A DNA stretch of 42,955 bases from Leptospiraceae bacterium (GCA_017996175.1 JAGOHK010000024.1:1-42955), one strand, 5' to 3'. Shown: positions 26,304 to 35,116, numbered from the stretch's first letter. A program made the numbers and translations. The notes: generated from the sequence alone by a model not told the origin.

Positions 26304-26918
26304 TTATTGCAGTATTTCATCTAACGGTAGAATCATTTTCTTATAATTTGCCGGATATTGTCCTAATAGATTTCGAGTTGCCCTATAGTGCACGTGACCC
26401 AAAAACTCTCCAATAGCTCGATAATCCCAGCCATTTTGTAATAAATGAACTGCAATACTCTTTCTGAGCTTTGCAATAGTTAATTGAATATTTAATTTAT
26501 ACTCAACTTTTTCTAATGCTTTTTGTATCGTTCGAGTATGCAACTTTCCGATTCGTCCTTGGAAAACAAAAGAATCAGGATCCCTACGGTCACATTGAAT
26601 TCTGAGTTCACGTAGTAAGGATTCTGGAATATCCAAGGATCTAGGAGCTAATTTTTTACTGGAATGAATTTTTAATTTACACGATTCAAAATCTATATCT
26701 CCAACTTTTAAATGGACAAGTTCGTGCAATGTCATACCGAAAGAGTAGAGAAGCTTAAACCAAATCAAATGAATATAATTATCTTTGATCATCGATATAA
26801 TTTCTAAAATTTCGGATTTTGAAAAATAGGAACCATCTAAACTTTTGTTAGTCTCGACAAATTTTAAATTAGATTGCAACATATTTGTTATACCCTCCAG
26901 AATCTCATCTTCATTCAT
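26304..26918 (-). CDS. Degenerate tyrosine recombinase (integrase-like), probably inactive
   Basis: The 204-residue protein covers only a catalytic-type domain; the N-terminal SAM-like arm domain is missing or minimal. The fold is clear: FKLLYSFGMTLHELVHLKVGDIDF, then KKLAPRSLDIPE, then IAKLRKSIAVHLLQNGWDYRAIGEFLGH. The catalytic residues are mostly replaced. The Arg I position is Thr63, the His of HxLR is Ala149, and the nucleophilic Tyr nine residues after His175 is Leu184. Only Arg152 and His175 stay, with a possible displaced Tyr188. It is therefore probably not a recombinase any more, and might bind DNA as a regulator or be decaying. Degraded genes lie just beyond its 5' side. Four ATAGGA repeats occur directly upstream of its start. 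Confidence 0.85.
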   Translation of the reverse strand: MNEDEILEGITNMLQSNLKFVETNKSLDGSYFSKSEILEIISMIKDNYIHLIWFKLLYSFGMTLHELVHLKVGDIDFESCKLKIHSSKKLAPRSLDIPESLLRELRIQCDRRDPDSFVFQGRIGKLHTRTIQKALEKVEYKLNIQLTIAKLRKSIAVHLLQNGWDYRAIGEFLGHVHYRATRNLLGQYPANYKKMILPLDEILQ

Positions 26919-27198
26919 ATATCCATTTAATAAAACTATAGGACAAATTAGATTATGAGTAGTACACTTTTTCTATAGGAAGAAAACTTTTTCAAATAGG
27001 AAATTTTTTGAAAATACTTTTTTTTTCAAAAATTACGCATTAGCTCATATATAGGACATAATATTTTTTTGGCGATAGATTTTTATTGGATAATGGATAT
27101 TTGCCGTTACAAGGTTCTAAATTTTCGTCACTTCGATTAAATATACTAATCAAAAAAATTATTCTTTAAAGTATTGAGACATAATATTATTAATTTCT
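26919..27198. other. AT-rich intergenic stretch with ATAGGA repeats
   Basis: No gene is seen. ATAGGA occurs at 26938-26943, 26975-26980, 26996-27001 and 27051-27056, three of them as TATAGGA. Long T and A runs fill the space between. The stretch probably holds the recombinase promoter. Confidence 0.6.
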
Positions 27199-27313
27199 AT
27201 GGCAAAAACTTTTTTATGGTAATAATTTCCCAGTTTTACCTAATCATTTTGAAGATAAACCTGGTGACTTGGTCTATTTAGACCCTCGATTTAACTCAAA
27301 AGCGAATTATTAA
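27199..27313 (+). pseudogene. Relic of an N6-adenine DNA methyltransferase (N-terminus only)
   Basis: Starting at ATG 27199 the first codons read M-A-K, then a frameshift in the A-run leads into the frame that encodes KLFYGNNFPVLPNHFEDK and, directly after it, GDLVYLDPRFNSKANY. This matches the N-terminus of beta-class/type III methyltransferases, whose catalytic motif is DPPF followed by NSKANYN. In this copy DPPF has become DPRF and the frame ends at TAA 27311-27313. Nothing recognisable follows before the SGNH gene at 27376. It is a short dead fragment of a once-larger methylase, unrelated in class to the intact enzyme at 13130-16054. Confidence 0.8.
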
Positions 27314-27375
27314 AATTGCTTACGGTGAGAAATTTATCTATCGACAACCAAAATTAAAACTCCTAATTTGGATGA

Positions 27376-28218
27376 ATGAAAAAAAGAATTTTATTAATAG
27401 GATTAATCTTTATCTATTTCTTCAATTGCGATACAAAAAAAAGCCAATCGCCAGATCAGTTTAGGTCTCAGCTTCTATGTTATGTAGGCGGAGTCTGCCC
27501 TACACAAAGAGGTGTAAAGTATGGGATTTTAGGTGATAGCTGGACTGATTTAGCATTAGGAGTCCCGCTTATTGAAACAATGCGAGTGCAACTTGAAAAA
27601 CACTACCAATATAAGATGGTTGGATCTACTCTCGCAGGTCAGACAATGAAAAGAATTTATGATAGTGGAACGCATATCAGGATAATTGATGAAGCTGGTC
27701 CTGATATTAAATATATGCTTTTATCCCTTGGGGGTAATGATATCCAAGGTTCTGTGTCTGAGTATGCTGGACGTGTTGCTGCAGAAAAACAAGAAAGACT
27801 TACATTAGTAAGGAACACTTTGTTGGACATGATTCACACTGGAAATATCTATAAGGTTCAAAAACACGGGGGAGCGCCTCTAACTTGGATCATCTATGGA
27901 TACGATTATTCGAATCCAGATATTCCAAGTCTGGGTGGATCAACAGGTTGTAGAGCTACCTTACAAGATGCAGGTTTAACAGATCCAGAAATCCAGTCGT
28001 TAGTAGTTGATGGTTTAAATGAATACAATAATTTACTTCGAGACTTAACTACGCAGGAAACTCAATTAAGATACATTGATTTAAGGGGAACGTTAGGCGG
28101 TAACCCTTCGGCGGCAGGTCACATGTGGGATTGTATTCATCCAAACTCAGGTGGTTTCAGCCTGTTAGCCAAAAGATATGTAAGTGTGCTAGAAGGATAT
28201 ACAAACTATGAAAAATAA
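27376..28218 (+). CDS. SGNH/GDSL-hydrolase family lipoprotein
   Basis: The 280-residue protein has a lipoprotein signal (LIFIYFFNC, Cys18) with the relaxed lipobox common in spirochaetes. SGNH hydrolase blocks are present: GDSWTD with the nucleophilic Ser (block I), LSLGGNDIQG (block III Asn) and WDCIHPNSGG with the Asp-x-x-His pair (block V). The enzyme is expected to cleave esters such as lipids or acetylated sugars at the cell envelope. The C-terminus overlaps the next gene by 11 bases in a different frame, so the two are coupled. The ribosome binding region before the ATG is weak. Confidence 0.88.
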   Translation: MKKRILLIGLIFIYFFNCDTKKSQSPDQFRSQLLCYVGGVCPTQRGVKYGILGDSWTDLALGVPLIETMRVQLEKHYQYKMVGSTLAGQTMKRIYDSGTHIRIIDEAGPDIKYMLLSLGGNDIQGSVSEYAGRVAAEKQERLTLVRNTLLDMIHTGNIYKVQKHGGAPLTWIIYGYDYSNPDIPSLGGSTGCRATLQDAGLTDPEIQSLVVDGLNEYNNLLRDLTTQETQLRYIDLRGTLGGNPSAAGHMWDCIHPNSGGFSLLAKRYVSVLEGYTNYEK

Positions 28219-29005
28219 AAATTTTATCGCATTATGTTTGTTAGCCTTAACAATAAGTATTTATGGAAATGAAAAAAGTTCTTTTGCAATCCCTCTCCGT
28301 ATTGAGCCGGCTGCGGTATATACAAAAATCCGCATCGATGGTCAGGGAGTAGAAAAGAGAGAAGATAATATTTACGAAAGAGAAAAACAAGGCTCTATAG
28401 AAGGCGAGTTTAAGTTCTTTGAGTACTTTTCTGTTAAAGCAGGAACAACAAAAACGCAATGGGAAAAATCAGACTCAGCGACGCTCACTCAACAAAGTCG
28501 TCTAAATGTAGGACTGAAATTTGCGAGTGAACACAAATTTTCTAGCGGGGCATTCGTATGGGGTGGAGGTGTGAGAGGTTTTGATAAACAATCTCCCAAA
28601 TATGCTCGAGAAGGAGTTGCACCTGAACTCTATCTTATCCGTCCAAATTTAAATTTAGGTTTAAAACTTGGAGACTTTGAAGCAATCATAGATTTGCAAA
28701 TGCAATCAGAAACCAACAAAGCCTTTAAAGAAAATCAACAAGAACAATTCCGAAGATACTACCAAGGTGGTCTTGCTCTTTCTTATGGGCTAACAGAGAA
28801 TTTCCGCTTATTTGCAGAAACAGAATGTCGAAAACCGTATAATTCAAGCATTGATGTTAATTCGAAATTTTGGAACGTGTATCCTGGGTTTAGCTACCAA
28901 ATTTACAAAGGTGGATTTATTTCTGCTTCTCTACAATTTCCAGTAATTGAAGAAAGATTAATGGATAGAGGAGCAAGGATTAGTTATTTTCATGTTTTTG
29001 AGTGA
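28208..29005 (+). CDS. Hypothetical secreted beta-rich protein, possible outer-membrane barrel
   Basis: The 265-residue protein has a signal peptide (MKNKNFIALCLLALTISIYG). The mature part shows repeated amphipathic strands about ten residues long ending in aromatic residues (FKFFEYFSVKAG, FASGAFVW-like GAFVWGGGVRGF, YYQGGLALSYGL, WNVYPGFSYQIY, GFISASLQFPVI). This suggests a small outer-membrane barrel of 10-14 strands. I do not recognise the family. Overlap by 11 bases with the SGNH lipoprotein indicates a joint function, for example an envelope enzyme with its barrel partner. Residues 40-60 (EKREDNIYEREKQGSIEGEF) are charged. Confidence 0.75.
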   Translation: MKNKNFIALCLLALTISIYGNEKSSFAIPLRIEPAAVYTKIRIDGQGVEKREDNIYEREKQGSIEGEFKFFEYFSVKAGTTKTQWEKSDSATLTQQSRLNVGLKFASEHKFSSGAFVWGGGVRGFDKQSPKYAREGVAPELYLIRPNLNLGLKLGDFEAIIDLQMQSETNKAFKENQQEQFRRYYQGGLALSYGLTENFRLFAETECRKPYNSSIDVNSKFWNVYPGFSYQIYKGGFISASLQFPVIEERLMDRGARISYFHVFE

Positions 29006-29048
29006 ACTACCCAACCCAGATCTACAGCAATGTAGAATACTTCAAATT

Positions 29049-29074
29049 AGCCTCTTTGTTTTATAAAAGGGGCT
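29049..29074 (+). terminator. Hairpin below the SGNH/barrel pair
   Basis: AGCCTCTTT (29049-29057) pairs with AAAGGGGCT (29066-29074) over nine bases with one G-U pair and an eight-base loop. It lies 43 bp after the barrel gene's stop. There is no clean U-run behind it, so termination is uncertain. Confidence 0.4.
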
Positions 29075-29106
29075 GATTAATTAACCAACAATCCAAGGTT
29101 TTATCG

Positions 29107-29465
29107 ATGAATAAATTTTATTATATGTTCGTTTTGGTAGTCTTGTTTTCTTTATTTTATATAGGCTATGAAAATATGAGAGTCCGGTTGGGCAGAAAAA
29201 ACCTAATGCATTTGGAATTTATGATATGGCAGGAAATGTAGAAGAATGGTGCTTGGATTTATTTGAAAATGATTTTTATAAAAGCTCGATTGAAATAGAT
29301 CCAGTCAATACCAAAGAAGGAGAATTTGGTGTTTTAAGAGGTGGGTCATTTAGAAGTGAATTCTACGAACTTCGCTCGTACAAACGTAAAAAAAGAAATT
29401 ACTTTTGGAATAAAAATATTCACACAATAGGATTTAGGCTAGTAATTGAAAAAATCAATCAATAG
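29107..29465 (+). pseudogene. Broken formylglycine-generating-enzyme (SUMF1) family protein
   Basis: A signal-peptide-like start at ATG 29107 (MNKFYYMFVLVVLFSLFYIG) runs in one frame to about 29168. The FGE-sulfatase domain C-terminus then continues in another frame from about 29172: PVGQKKPNAFGIYDMAGNV, EEWCLDLFE, VLRGGSFRSEFYELRS and HTIGFRLV. This matches the last third of the family with DMAGNVxEW and RGGSF. The N-terminal two thirds are missing, so an internal deletion plus frameshift joined the signal peptide to the end. A short protein could still start at ATG 29226 (79 residues) but would lack most of the fold. Leptospira genomes often carry several such lipoproteins, and this copy appears dead. 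Confidence 0.82.
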
Positions 29466-29547
29466 AAAAAGAGGAATTTTTTTGATATAATTAGAAATTT
29501 TAAAAAACTCTGCGCACCAAATAAGTTTTTTTTGTGCTAGTAAGAGT

Positions 29548-30051
29548 ATGATAGTATTTCAAAACTCTAACGAATTTTTACTGGATACGATAGACGATAG
29601 AAACCATACGGTCTCAACTCTACTGATTCCTGAGAATCTCATTCCGAGCTTTGTGTTCTTGGTGAAAAACCATGGAGCAGGCAATATTTCTGTATATCTG
29701 AGAAATCTTCTCTTTATGTACCGAACCTTGACCCATTCCGGAATGATTCCTGAACCTATTACGGTAAAAACGGAATACCAAGAAGAGGGGCAAAATCTTT
29801 GTCGTGTGGGATTTCGTCCTTCCAATTCGGACTGGATTGAACTTGGGGAACTGGCTCTAGCTTTTGGCAAATCTCGCTGTTGGTTGTTTGTCTATTTACT
29901 GAAACTGGATATTATGGGGTTGTGGTATCTTCTCGTTCATACCGGCTTGGGCTTTGCAGTTCCAACGTCCCCCAACCTAGAACTACAAAGTTTTTGGACT
30001 TTAAAACGGTCTGAACAGAACTTTGCACGAAATTATCATGTAAAAGTGTAG
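29548..30051 (+). CDS. DUF1564 family protein
   Basis: The 167-residue protein matches my recollection of the Leptospira-restricted DUF1564 family: STLLIPENLIPSFVFLVKNHG, YLRNLLFMYRTLTHSGMIPEP, VKTEYQEEGQNL, CRVGFRPSNSDWIELGELALAFGKSRCWLFVYLLKLDIMGLWYLL. The central part resembles an RHH/helix-turn-helix-like compact helical domain, so DNA binding is possible but unproven. The genus carries many paralogues, commonly in variable regions, and here it lies beside decayed genes. The usual length (about 160-200) is kept and the frame is intact. The function is unknown. Confidence 0.8.
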   Translation: MIVFQNSNEFLLDTIDDRNHTVSTLLIPENLIPSFVFLVKNHGAGNISVYLRNLLFMYRTLTHSGMIPEPITVKTEYQEEGQNLCRVGFRPSNSDWIELGELALAFGKSRCWLFVYLLKLDIMGLWYLLVHTGLGFAVPTSPNLELQSFWTLKRSEQNFARNYHVKV

Positions 30052-30248
30052 CAAAAAAAGAAAAAGCCCTGACACCGATACAAATTCAATTTCCACAAAA
30101 CAAATCAAAGATAAAGCTATGTCTACAGGGCATTATCTTTCCCAACAATAAATATTAAACCAAGAAAACGAATCATGCCCACCTACTCCAAAAGCCAGTG
30201 AAACGGCGATTCAGTATTAGCCGGAATACTCAAAAAATATTGAAGAAT

Positions 30249-31271
30249 TTAATTTCCAATCCATTCATATTTTTCGTACGGCGGATCTATTTCCAAGATA
30301 CGAACGTGATTTTGAGAAATGAGTTTTAGGATAATAGATTGAATAATTGCAAGAGCCACCACATAATAAGGACTACCCGCTATTTTTTCTCCCATCGCTT
30401 CAACAGCTAACTCATGTAAGTCGTAAGCCCCTAGTTTGAGTCTTCGAATAACACCGCGTTCATGGTAGTTCAAGGTTTTAATAAGGACTTTCATCGCACG
30501 TTTAGGATCTTCGGGCTCAGGACCATGAGCGGGTAATAGACGTTTAATGGGGAGATTGGATAGACGCTCTAAGGACTTATGATAATGGCTTAAATTTCCA
30601 TCGAATTCAGCGTAAATAGAAGAAATATTTTGCAGAACTAAGTCACCTGTAAAATAAATTCCTTCTCCGAGAATGTAAGGAGATAAATGCCATAAGTTGT
30701 GACCCGGTGTGTGCATAAAACCAATTAGCCGGTCTCCAATATCAATTACATCTCCTTCTACAAGCTCTACGTCCATTCTAAGAAGTGGATCTGTTTTTTT
30801 AGAGCCTTTGAGTGCGGTTAATAGCTCTTTATACCCTTTTTCGGATTGTTGGATTTCTTTTTTTCGTTTTTCTGGATCAGGAATCGCTTTGTAAATCAAT
30901 CGATTCATTGTTCTCTGAAATGATTCATTATGGGTAGGAAATTTTCCAACAAACTTTGCCATTCCCTGCATTCCATAATGTTTTGCTTTTGTATAAGCCC
31001 TGAGTGTAAGGCTCGCGCTGATATGATCTAAATGATTGTGAGTATAAAAAATATGTTGAATCTTCGCGAGGGAGAGATTTATTTTTTTCATCGCCCTTTG
31101 TAATAAACCAAGATTTAAAATAAATCCTGAATCAATCATCGCCGGCTCTTTTCCATTTAGGATATATATATTGTTAGGCGCATAAAAAGGTTGAGGCAAC
31201 ACAACCTTAAATAAATCTTTTCCAATTTCTTCTATTTGGGGAATATCAGTATTATATTGATGAAATTTCAT
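30249..31271 (-). CDS. Metallo-beta-lactamase-fold hydrolase
   Basis: The 340-residue soluble protein contains the dinuclear-metal motif THNHLDH (H78, H80, D82, H83), a third metal His in HTPGHNLWH (about 188-196), the bridging Asp in FTGDLVL (about 219) and a final His in LPAHGPEP (about 251). The C-terminal 80 residues form the helical extension found in LACTB2/glyoxalase II-like and endoribonuclease-like relatives. The likely role is thioester or phosphoester hydrolysis in the cytoplasm; the substrate cannot be read from the sequence. It is separated by 99 bp from the DUF2339 gene and may have its own promoter. Confidence 0.88.
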   Translation of the reverse strand: MKFHQYNTDIPQIEEIGKDLFKVVLPQPFYAPNNIYILNGKEPAMIDSGFILNLGLLQRAMKKINLSLAKIQHIFYTHNHLDHISASLTLRAYTKAKHYGMQGMAKFVGKFPTHNESFQRTMNRLIYKAIPDPEKRKKEIQQSEKGYKELLTALKGSKKTDPLLRMDVELVEGDVIDIGDRLIGFMHTPGHNLWHLSPYILGEGIYFTGDLVLQNISSIYAEFDGNLSHYHKSLERLSNLPIKRLLPAHGPEPEDPKRAMKVLIKTLNYHERGVIRRLKLGAYDLHELAVEAMGEKIAGSPYYVVALAIIQSIILKLISQNHVRILEIDPPYEKYEWIGN

Positions 31272-31307
31272 ACGGTTTCTAGCATAGATATTCTATTCTT
31301 TAAGGCA

Positions 31308-31337
31308 AGAAAGTTTCTTTTTAAAATAAAACTTTCT
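31308..31337 (-). terminator. Possible stem-loop after the DUF2339 gene
   Basis: AGAAAGTTT (31308-31316) and AAACTTTCT (31329-31337) form a nine-base inverted repeat with a 12-base AT-rich loop, 34 bp below the DUF2339 stop. The stem is AT-rich and no long U-run follows, so it is only a candidate. Confidence 0.35.
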
Positions 31338-31370
31338 GGAATAGTTTTATTTCATTTTGCAACTAAGAAT

Positions 31371-34300
31371 TTATTCCTCAGCCTTAAATAATTTATCTTT
31401 AAACTTCGCGTAAAGAAAACTTGCAATTACGAATAACCCACCGATAGAAATTAAAACCAATACTCGAACGTTTTCTTTTAAGTTTTGTAAATCCCAGAAA
31501 CCTAGTTTTAGAACGGCTAATCCTATTAATCCAAACCCAGCGTATCGTATTAATGCTTGCGATCGAAAGACTCCATAACTAATAAAACTAAATGCCTCGA
31601 TTGTCCAAATCAAACTCCACCATCGTATATCTACTACCGTCATCGTAAGTAAAATAAATTCCGAAAATAAAATTAAGGTAATAATTTTTTCAAAACTGTA
31701 TTTTTGAGGTTTATAATCTACTTGTTTTGATTTATAATTTTCAACGTCTTTCACTCCGCGCAAAACTAAGAATAATGTCAATATGCCGATGGTGAAATTT
31801 TTATAATCCATTTCTTCTAGTAGGTTAGGTTTATCATTCGAACCTAAAAAATAAAGGAAACTAAAAACAGTGAGAATTAGGGGATAATAGTAAAGTTTCT
31901 CTATTTCCTTCACGTTAAATCGGGCGAGTAAAATGCTATTTGCATATACAAAAACCGAAAATAGAAGGATTGCATATTCAATAGTTGCCGCAGAATAGAT
32001 TGCCCAAAACACAATTAGGAAATTTAAAATATAATAAAGATAACGATCCCTTGATTCGCTTATTTTTGCAAAAATAAATATAGTTTGCGCGACAAATAAT
32101 CCGGCATAACCTGCAATTAAAAGAATTCCCTTTGTGTCCCAAAGTATTTTTGAACTTAAAAAATCAGTTTGATACAGAAAGGATAATACTGATATACCTA
32201 AAGTCAGGTAAGAGTATTCGTAAAACTTTATAGATTTAGTCCTAATATGAAAGTAAATATGTCCGAAATGCAAAAGAGAAAATGCAATTGGGCGATACTC
32301 CCCTGGAACAACAATTACAATAAAGCAAATACTCGCGATTAGACTCTGCGCGTAAAATAGAATTCGCGGGAGTGCTTTATCTGTAAGCTGAAAACATAGA
32401 ATTGTCGTCAAAATAGAGGAAGCTGTATATGTTACCAAGTTCATGTATTCATATACTCCATCGGGTGATTCTTTTTGAATCATCATAGCTCCCAAGCCAA
32501 ACACTAGTGTAAACCAGTTAATTAGAAGAGAGTTATAAATACAAAATTCATCTTGATTATATTTGTAATATCCTACTAGGAGCAAAGAATAAATAGCCGC
32601 AAAAGATAGTAGATATGGTTCATCTATTAAAATGTTTCCAATTAACATTGCCACAAGAGTTGTTCCAGAAAGTAACACTGGACTTAGTATTTTTCTAATC
32701 TCCTCTTTAACGGAATATTTTTTACTCAAATACAAAATTCCAAAACCGGAAATCCAAAATACGAAAAGATTCGCGAGCGCAACCCAAGCAACTTCATCCC
32801 AAGAATGATTTCCTGTGTTATACAGCTTATACCTGTAAAGCCCAGCTACGAATGTAAGAAAATATAAAAATATTCCAGTTCTACTTCCCTGTTTGTATTT
32901 CTTCTGAATCGCAAAACATAGACTAACCGCAACTAATAAAGACAGCGAATGTATATAAGGAGTAAATTCATTAAGAGTAAGCCCAATAAAAGCAATGCTA
33001 CCTACCCACAAAAATACTTCTCCTTTCAGAAAAATATTCTTCATCGAAAAAGAAACATTCGACTTACGCGGAGTAATCGCAATATCTCCTAAATATCTTC
33101 TTAAAAGTAAATTTTCCTTTCCTAAGTAGTATTGAACTCCATTACCCATGATTAAAAACAACGAACATAAAATATGATTTATTTCATGCGGAATCCCGTT
33201 TTTCGGAAAAATGAGTCCAAGGGAAGCCAAAAGGCTAATTATCGTTAGACTCGTGGAGGCGTAATAAAAATTTCTATTCTTTAAATAAATCCCAAGACCC
33301 AGTAACAGACCCGCTCCCGAAATAATTATATATGCCTGAAATGGTTTTTGTACCAAGTAAAACGAGAATAAATATAGAGTCAGACTTCCGAGAAAACCAA
33401 AGCTCCCATAAGCAAATTTATCAAGTCCTGACCACTCTGATAAATATTTTCGGATAACAGGGATAAGCCCGAAAAACGAACCTAACATAAATAGATAAAT
33501 CAATCCACGGTTCAAATCAAATATAAGTAGGGGAGGAGTGGAAGAATAGAAAAAATCTCCATAAGGAAGAGTATAGAATCTTCCGAGATTTAAAAATAAA
33601 ACTAAATACCCAAGATTCTTTAGGTAGGTCTCCCTATACATAAACCCGAGAACAACCAAGACACTTCCTTCGATGAGCCAGCCAAATACATGTCCGTAAT
33701 CGCTAAACTTAGAAGGAATCGAGAGGGTAATAAGTGATATCCCCAAGATCAAACTGGAGTTCCATAGAAACTCTCTTCCTGACTTTCTTCCCGCAAATGC
33801 TCCAAGTATATAAACGATTCCCATTCCCATCGTCACAGTAAAAGCTCCCCACTCTGTTGGTTCGGGATGAATATAAACAAACATCGCAAAAAACGAAAAC
33901 GCATTTACAATATTAATCGCAGACGCAATTTTTTCGTCCTTCTTATCTTCTACTTTCATGGTGAATGTTGACACGAAGAAAATAATCCAAAATAAAAGTA
34001 GATAGAGTATCGACTCCAAGTAGAAATTTTGCCCAGTCTCAGAAATACGAAGTAAATAGCCGTCTGCCGTTCGAGGAAGACCCTGCGCATAGAGCCAATA
34101 GTTAGCATAAGATGCAAAAATTCCCACTCCAGTCAAATACTTCCAGCGCATAACAGTCATAATTCCAATCAAACTAACTGATAGGATAACCACACTCGCC
34201 ATTGAAAAATAATTGAAGTCCGCTTTTTCGTTGATAGAAATTGTAATAAAACCGAGAAAATAAGCGAAGGAAGTAAGGGCTTCTTTTTTGTACCATAAAC

Positions 34301-35111
34301 TCGCGCCAATTACAATTCCAGATGCTAAAAATAAGAGGATAAATCCTATTAGCCCGTTCTCTGGACTGATAATCCTTGTGGCTTCAATATTATAGGACGC
34401 ATAGACCGTGAAATAAAAAATAGAAAAAGCTGCCGCAATCATCCCTAAGCCCGGAATAGAATAAGATTTATTTTTATAAAGTCTATCGCCGCCCCAAAAT
34501 ACAGCCAAGGATAACAACAACATTCCCCCGATTTTAGTGAACGGACCAATCCAATCATAAGCAAGTCTCAAGAAAAAACTAAAACCGATTACTAAAAGTA
34601 GAAGCCCAATTTTATTGAGTAGGTTTACTCCTAAAAATTCTTCTAGTGGGATATTTCCTATTTTCCCCTTGACCCATTTTTTGAGATCATCGAATAAATC
34701 CGGAGGCGGCTCCATTGGTGTTTTAGATTGGGTAACTTGCGTTGTCGCAACAACAGGTTTTGGAATCGAATGAGATTCTACTTTTTTAGGAGAAGAGTCA
34801 GTCGTAAAACTTGGACGAACAATTCCGACAGTTTGCGGTTTTGAATTGGGGATAACAACCGGTTTGCTCTCTATAGAAGTAGGCTCTGTTGCAAGAACAA
34901 CTTCATGAGAGCCAGTGATTGGAGAAGTCAACTCTTCTTCTAAAACAGGATCGACTATATATTCTTCTTTATTTGCTTTTTCTGTTCTCTCTACATATAA
35001 GTCTAATTTAGTTTTTAAATGTCGTAACTCACCCTGCAAATTTCCGATTTTACTTTCAATTGACTCTATTTCGGAATAAATTTTATTTAATTCGTTTTTT
35101 TCTTCTGCCAC
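31371..35111 (-). CDS. DUF2339 giant polytopic membrane protein (GTG start)
   Basis: The 1246-residue protein begins with a coiled coil (residues 4-45, EIESIESKIGNLQGELRHLKTKL), then a Pro/Thr/Ser-rich linker (60-135) and about thirty or more TM helices to the end. This is the layout of DUF2339/COG5373 predicted membrane proteins, whose function is not established but which are often found with envelope polysaccharide genes. The segment LNKIGLLLLVIGFSFFLRLAYDWIGP (about 160-190) is the conserved start of the domain. GTG start with AAGGAG at 35120-35125. It follows the sulfatase-fold gene after five bases, so the two share a transcript. Confidence 0.88.
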   Translation of the reverse strand: MAEEKNELNKIYSEIESIESKIGNLQGELRHLKTKLDLYVERTEKANKEEYIVDPVLEEELTSPITGSHEVVLATEPTSIESKPVVIPNSKPQTVGIVRPSFTTDSSPKKVESHSIPKPVVATTQVTQSKTPMEPPPDLFDDLKKWVKGKIGNIPLEEFLGVNLLNKIGLLLLVIGFSFFLRLAYDWIGPFTKIGGMLLLSLAVFWGGDRLYKNKSYSIPGLGMIAAAFSIFYFTVYASYNIEATRIISPENGLIGFILLFLASGIVIGASLWYKKEALTSFAYFLGFITISINEKADFNYFSMASVVILSVSLIGIMTVMRWKYLTGVGIFASYANYWLYAQGLPRTADGYLLRISETGQNFYLESILYLLLFWIIFFVSTFTMKVEDKKDEKIASAINIVNAFSFFAMFVYIHPEPTEWGAFTVTMGMGIVYILGAFAGRKSGREFLWNSSLILGISLITLSIPSKFSDYGHVFGWLIEGSVLVVLGFMYRETYLKNLGYLVLFLNLGRFYTLPYGDFFYSSTPPLLIFDLNRGLIYLFMLGSFFGLIPVIRKYLSEWSGLDKFAYGSFGFLGSLTLYLFSFYLVQKPFQAYIIISGAGLLLGLGIYLKNRNFYYASTSLTIISLLASLGLIFPKNGIPHEINHILCSLFLIMGNGVQYYLGKENLLLRRYLGDIAITPRKSNVSFSMKNIFLKGEVFLWVGSIAFIGLTLNEFTPYIHSLSLLVAVSLCFAIQKKYKQGSRTGIFLYFLTFVAGLYRYKLYNTGNHSWDEVAWVALANLFVFWISGFGILYLSKKYSVKEEIRKILSPVLLSGTTLVAMLIGNILIDEPYLLSFAAIYSLLLVGYYKYNQDEFCIYNSLLINWFTLVFGLGAMMIQKESPDGVYEYMNLVTYTASSILTTILCFQLTDKALPRILFYAQSLIASICFIVIVVPGEYRPIAFSLLHFGHIYFHIRTKSIKFYEYSYLTLGISVLSFLYQTDFLSSKILWDTKGILLIAGYAGLFVAQTIFIFAKISESRDRYLYYILNFLIVFWAIYSAATIEYAILLFSVFVYANSILLARFNVKEIEKLYYYPLILTVFSFLYFLGSNDKPNLLEEMDYKNFTIGILTLFLVLRGVKDVENYKSKQVDYKPQKYSFEKIITLILFSEFILLTMTVVDIRWWSLIWTIEAFSFISYGVFRSQALIRYAGFGLIGLAVLKLGFWDLQNLKENVRVLVLISIGGLFVIASFLYAKFKDKLFKAEE

Positions 35112-35116
35112 GTGAG

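Noticed and set aside
30066..30131. GCCCTG and CAGGGC inverted pair downstream of the DUF1564 gene
   Set aside because: Six-base arms with a 54-base spacing give no stable structure and no recognised element.
30213..30230. AGTATT/AATACT inverted repeat near 30.2 kb
   Set aside because: The stem is short and without a T-run, so I could not support a terminator.
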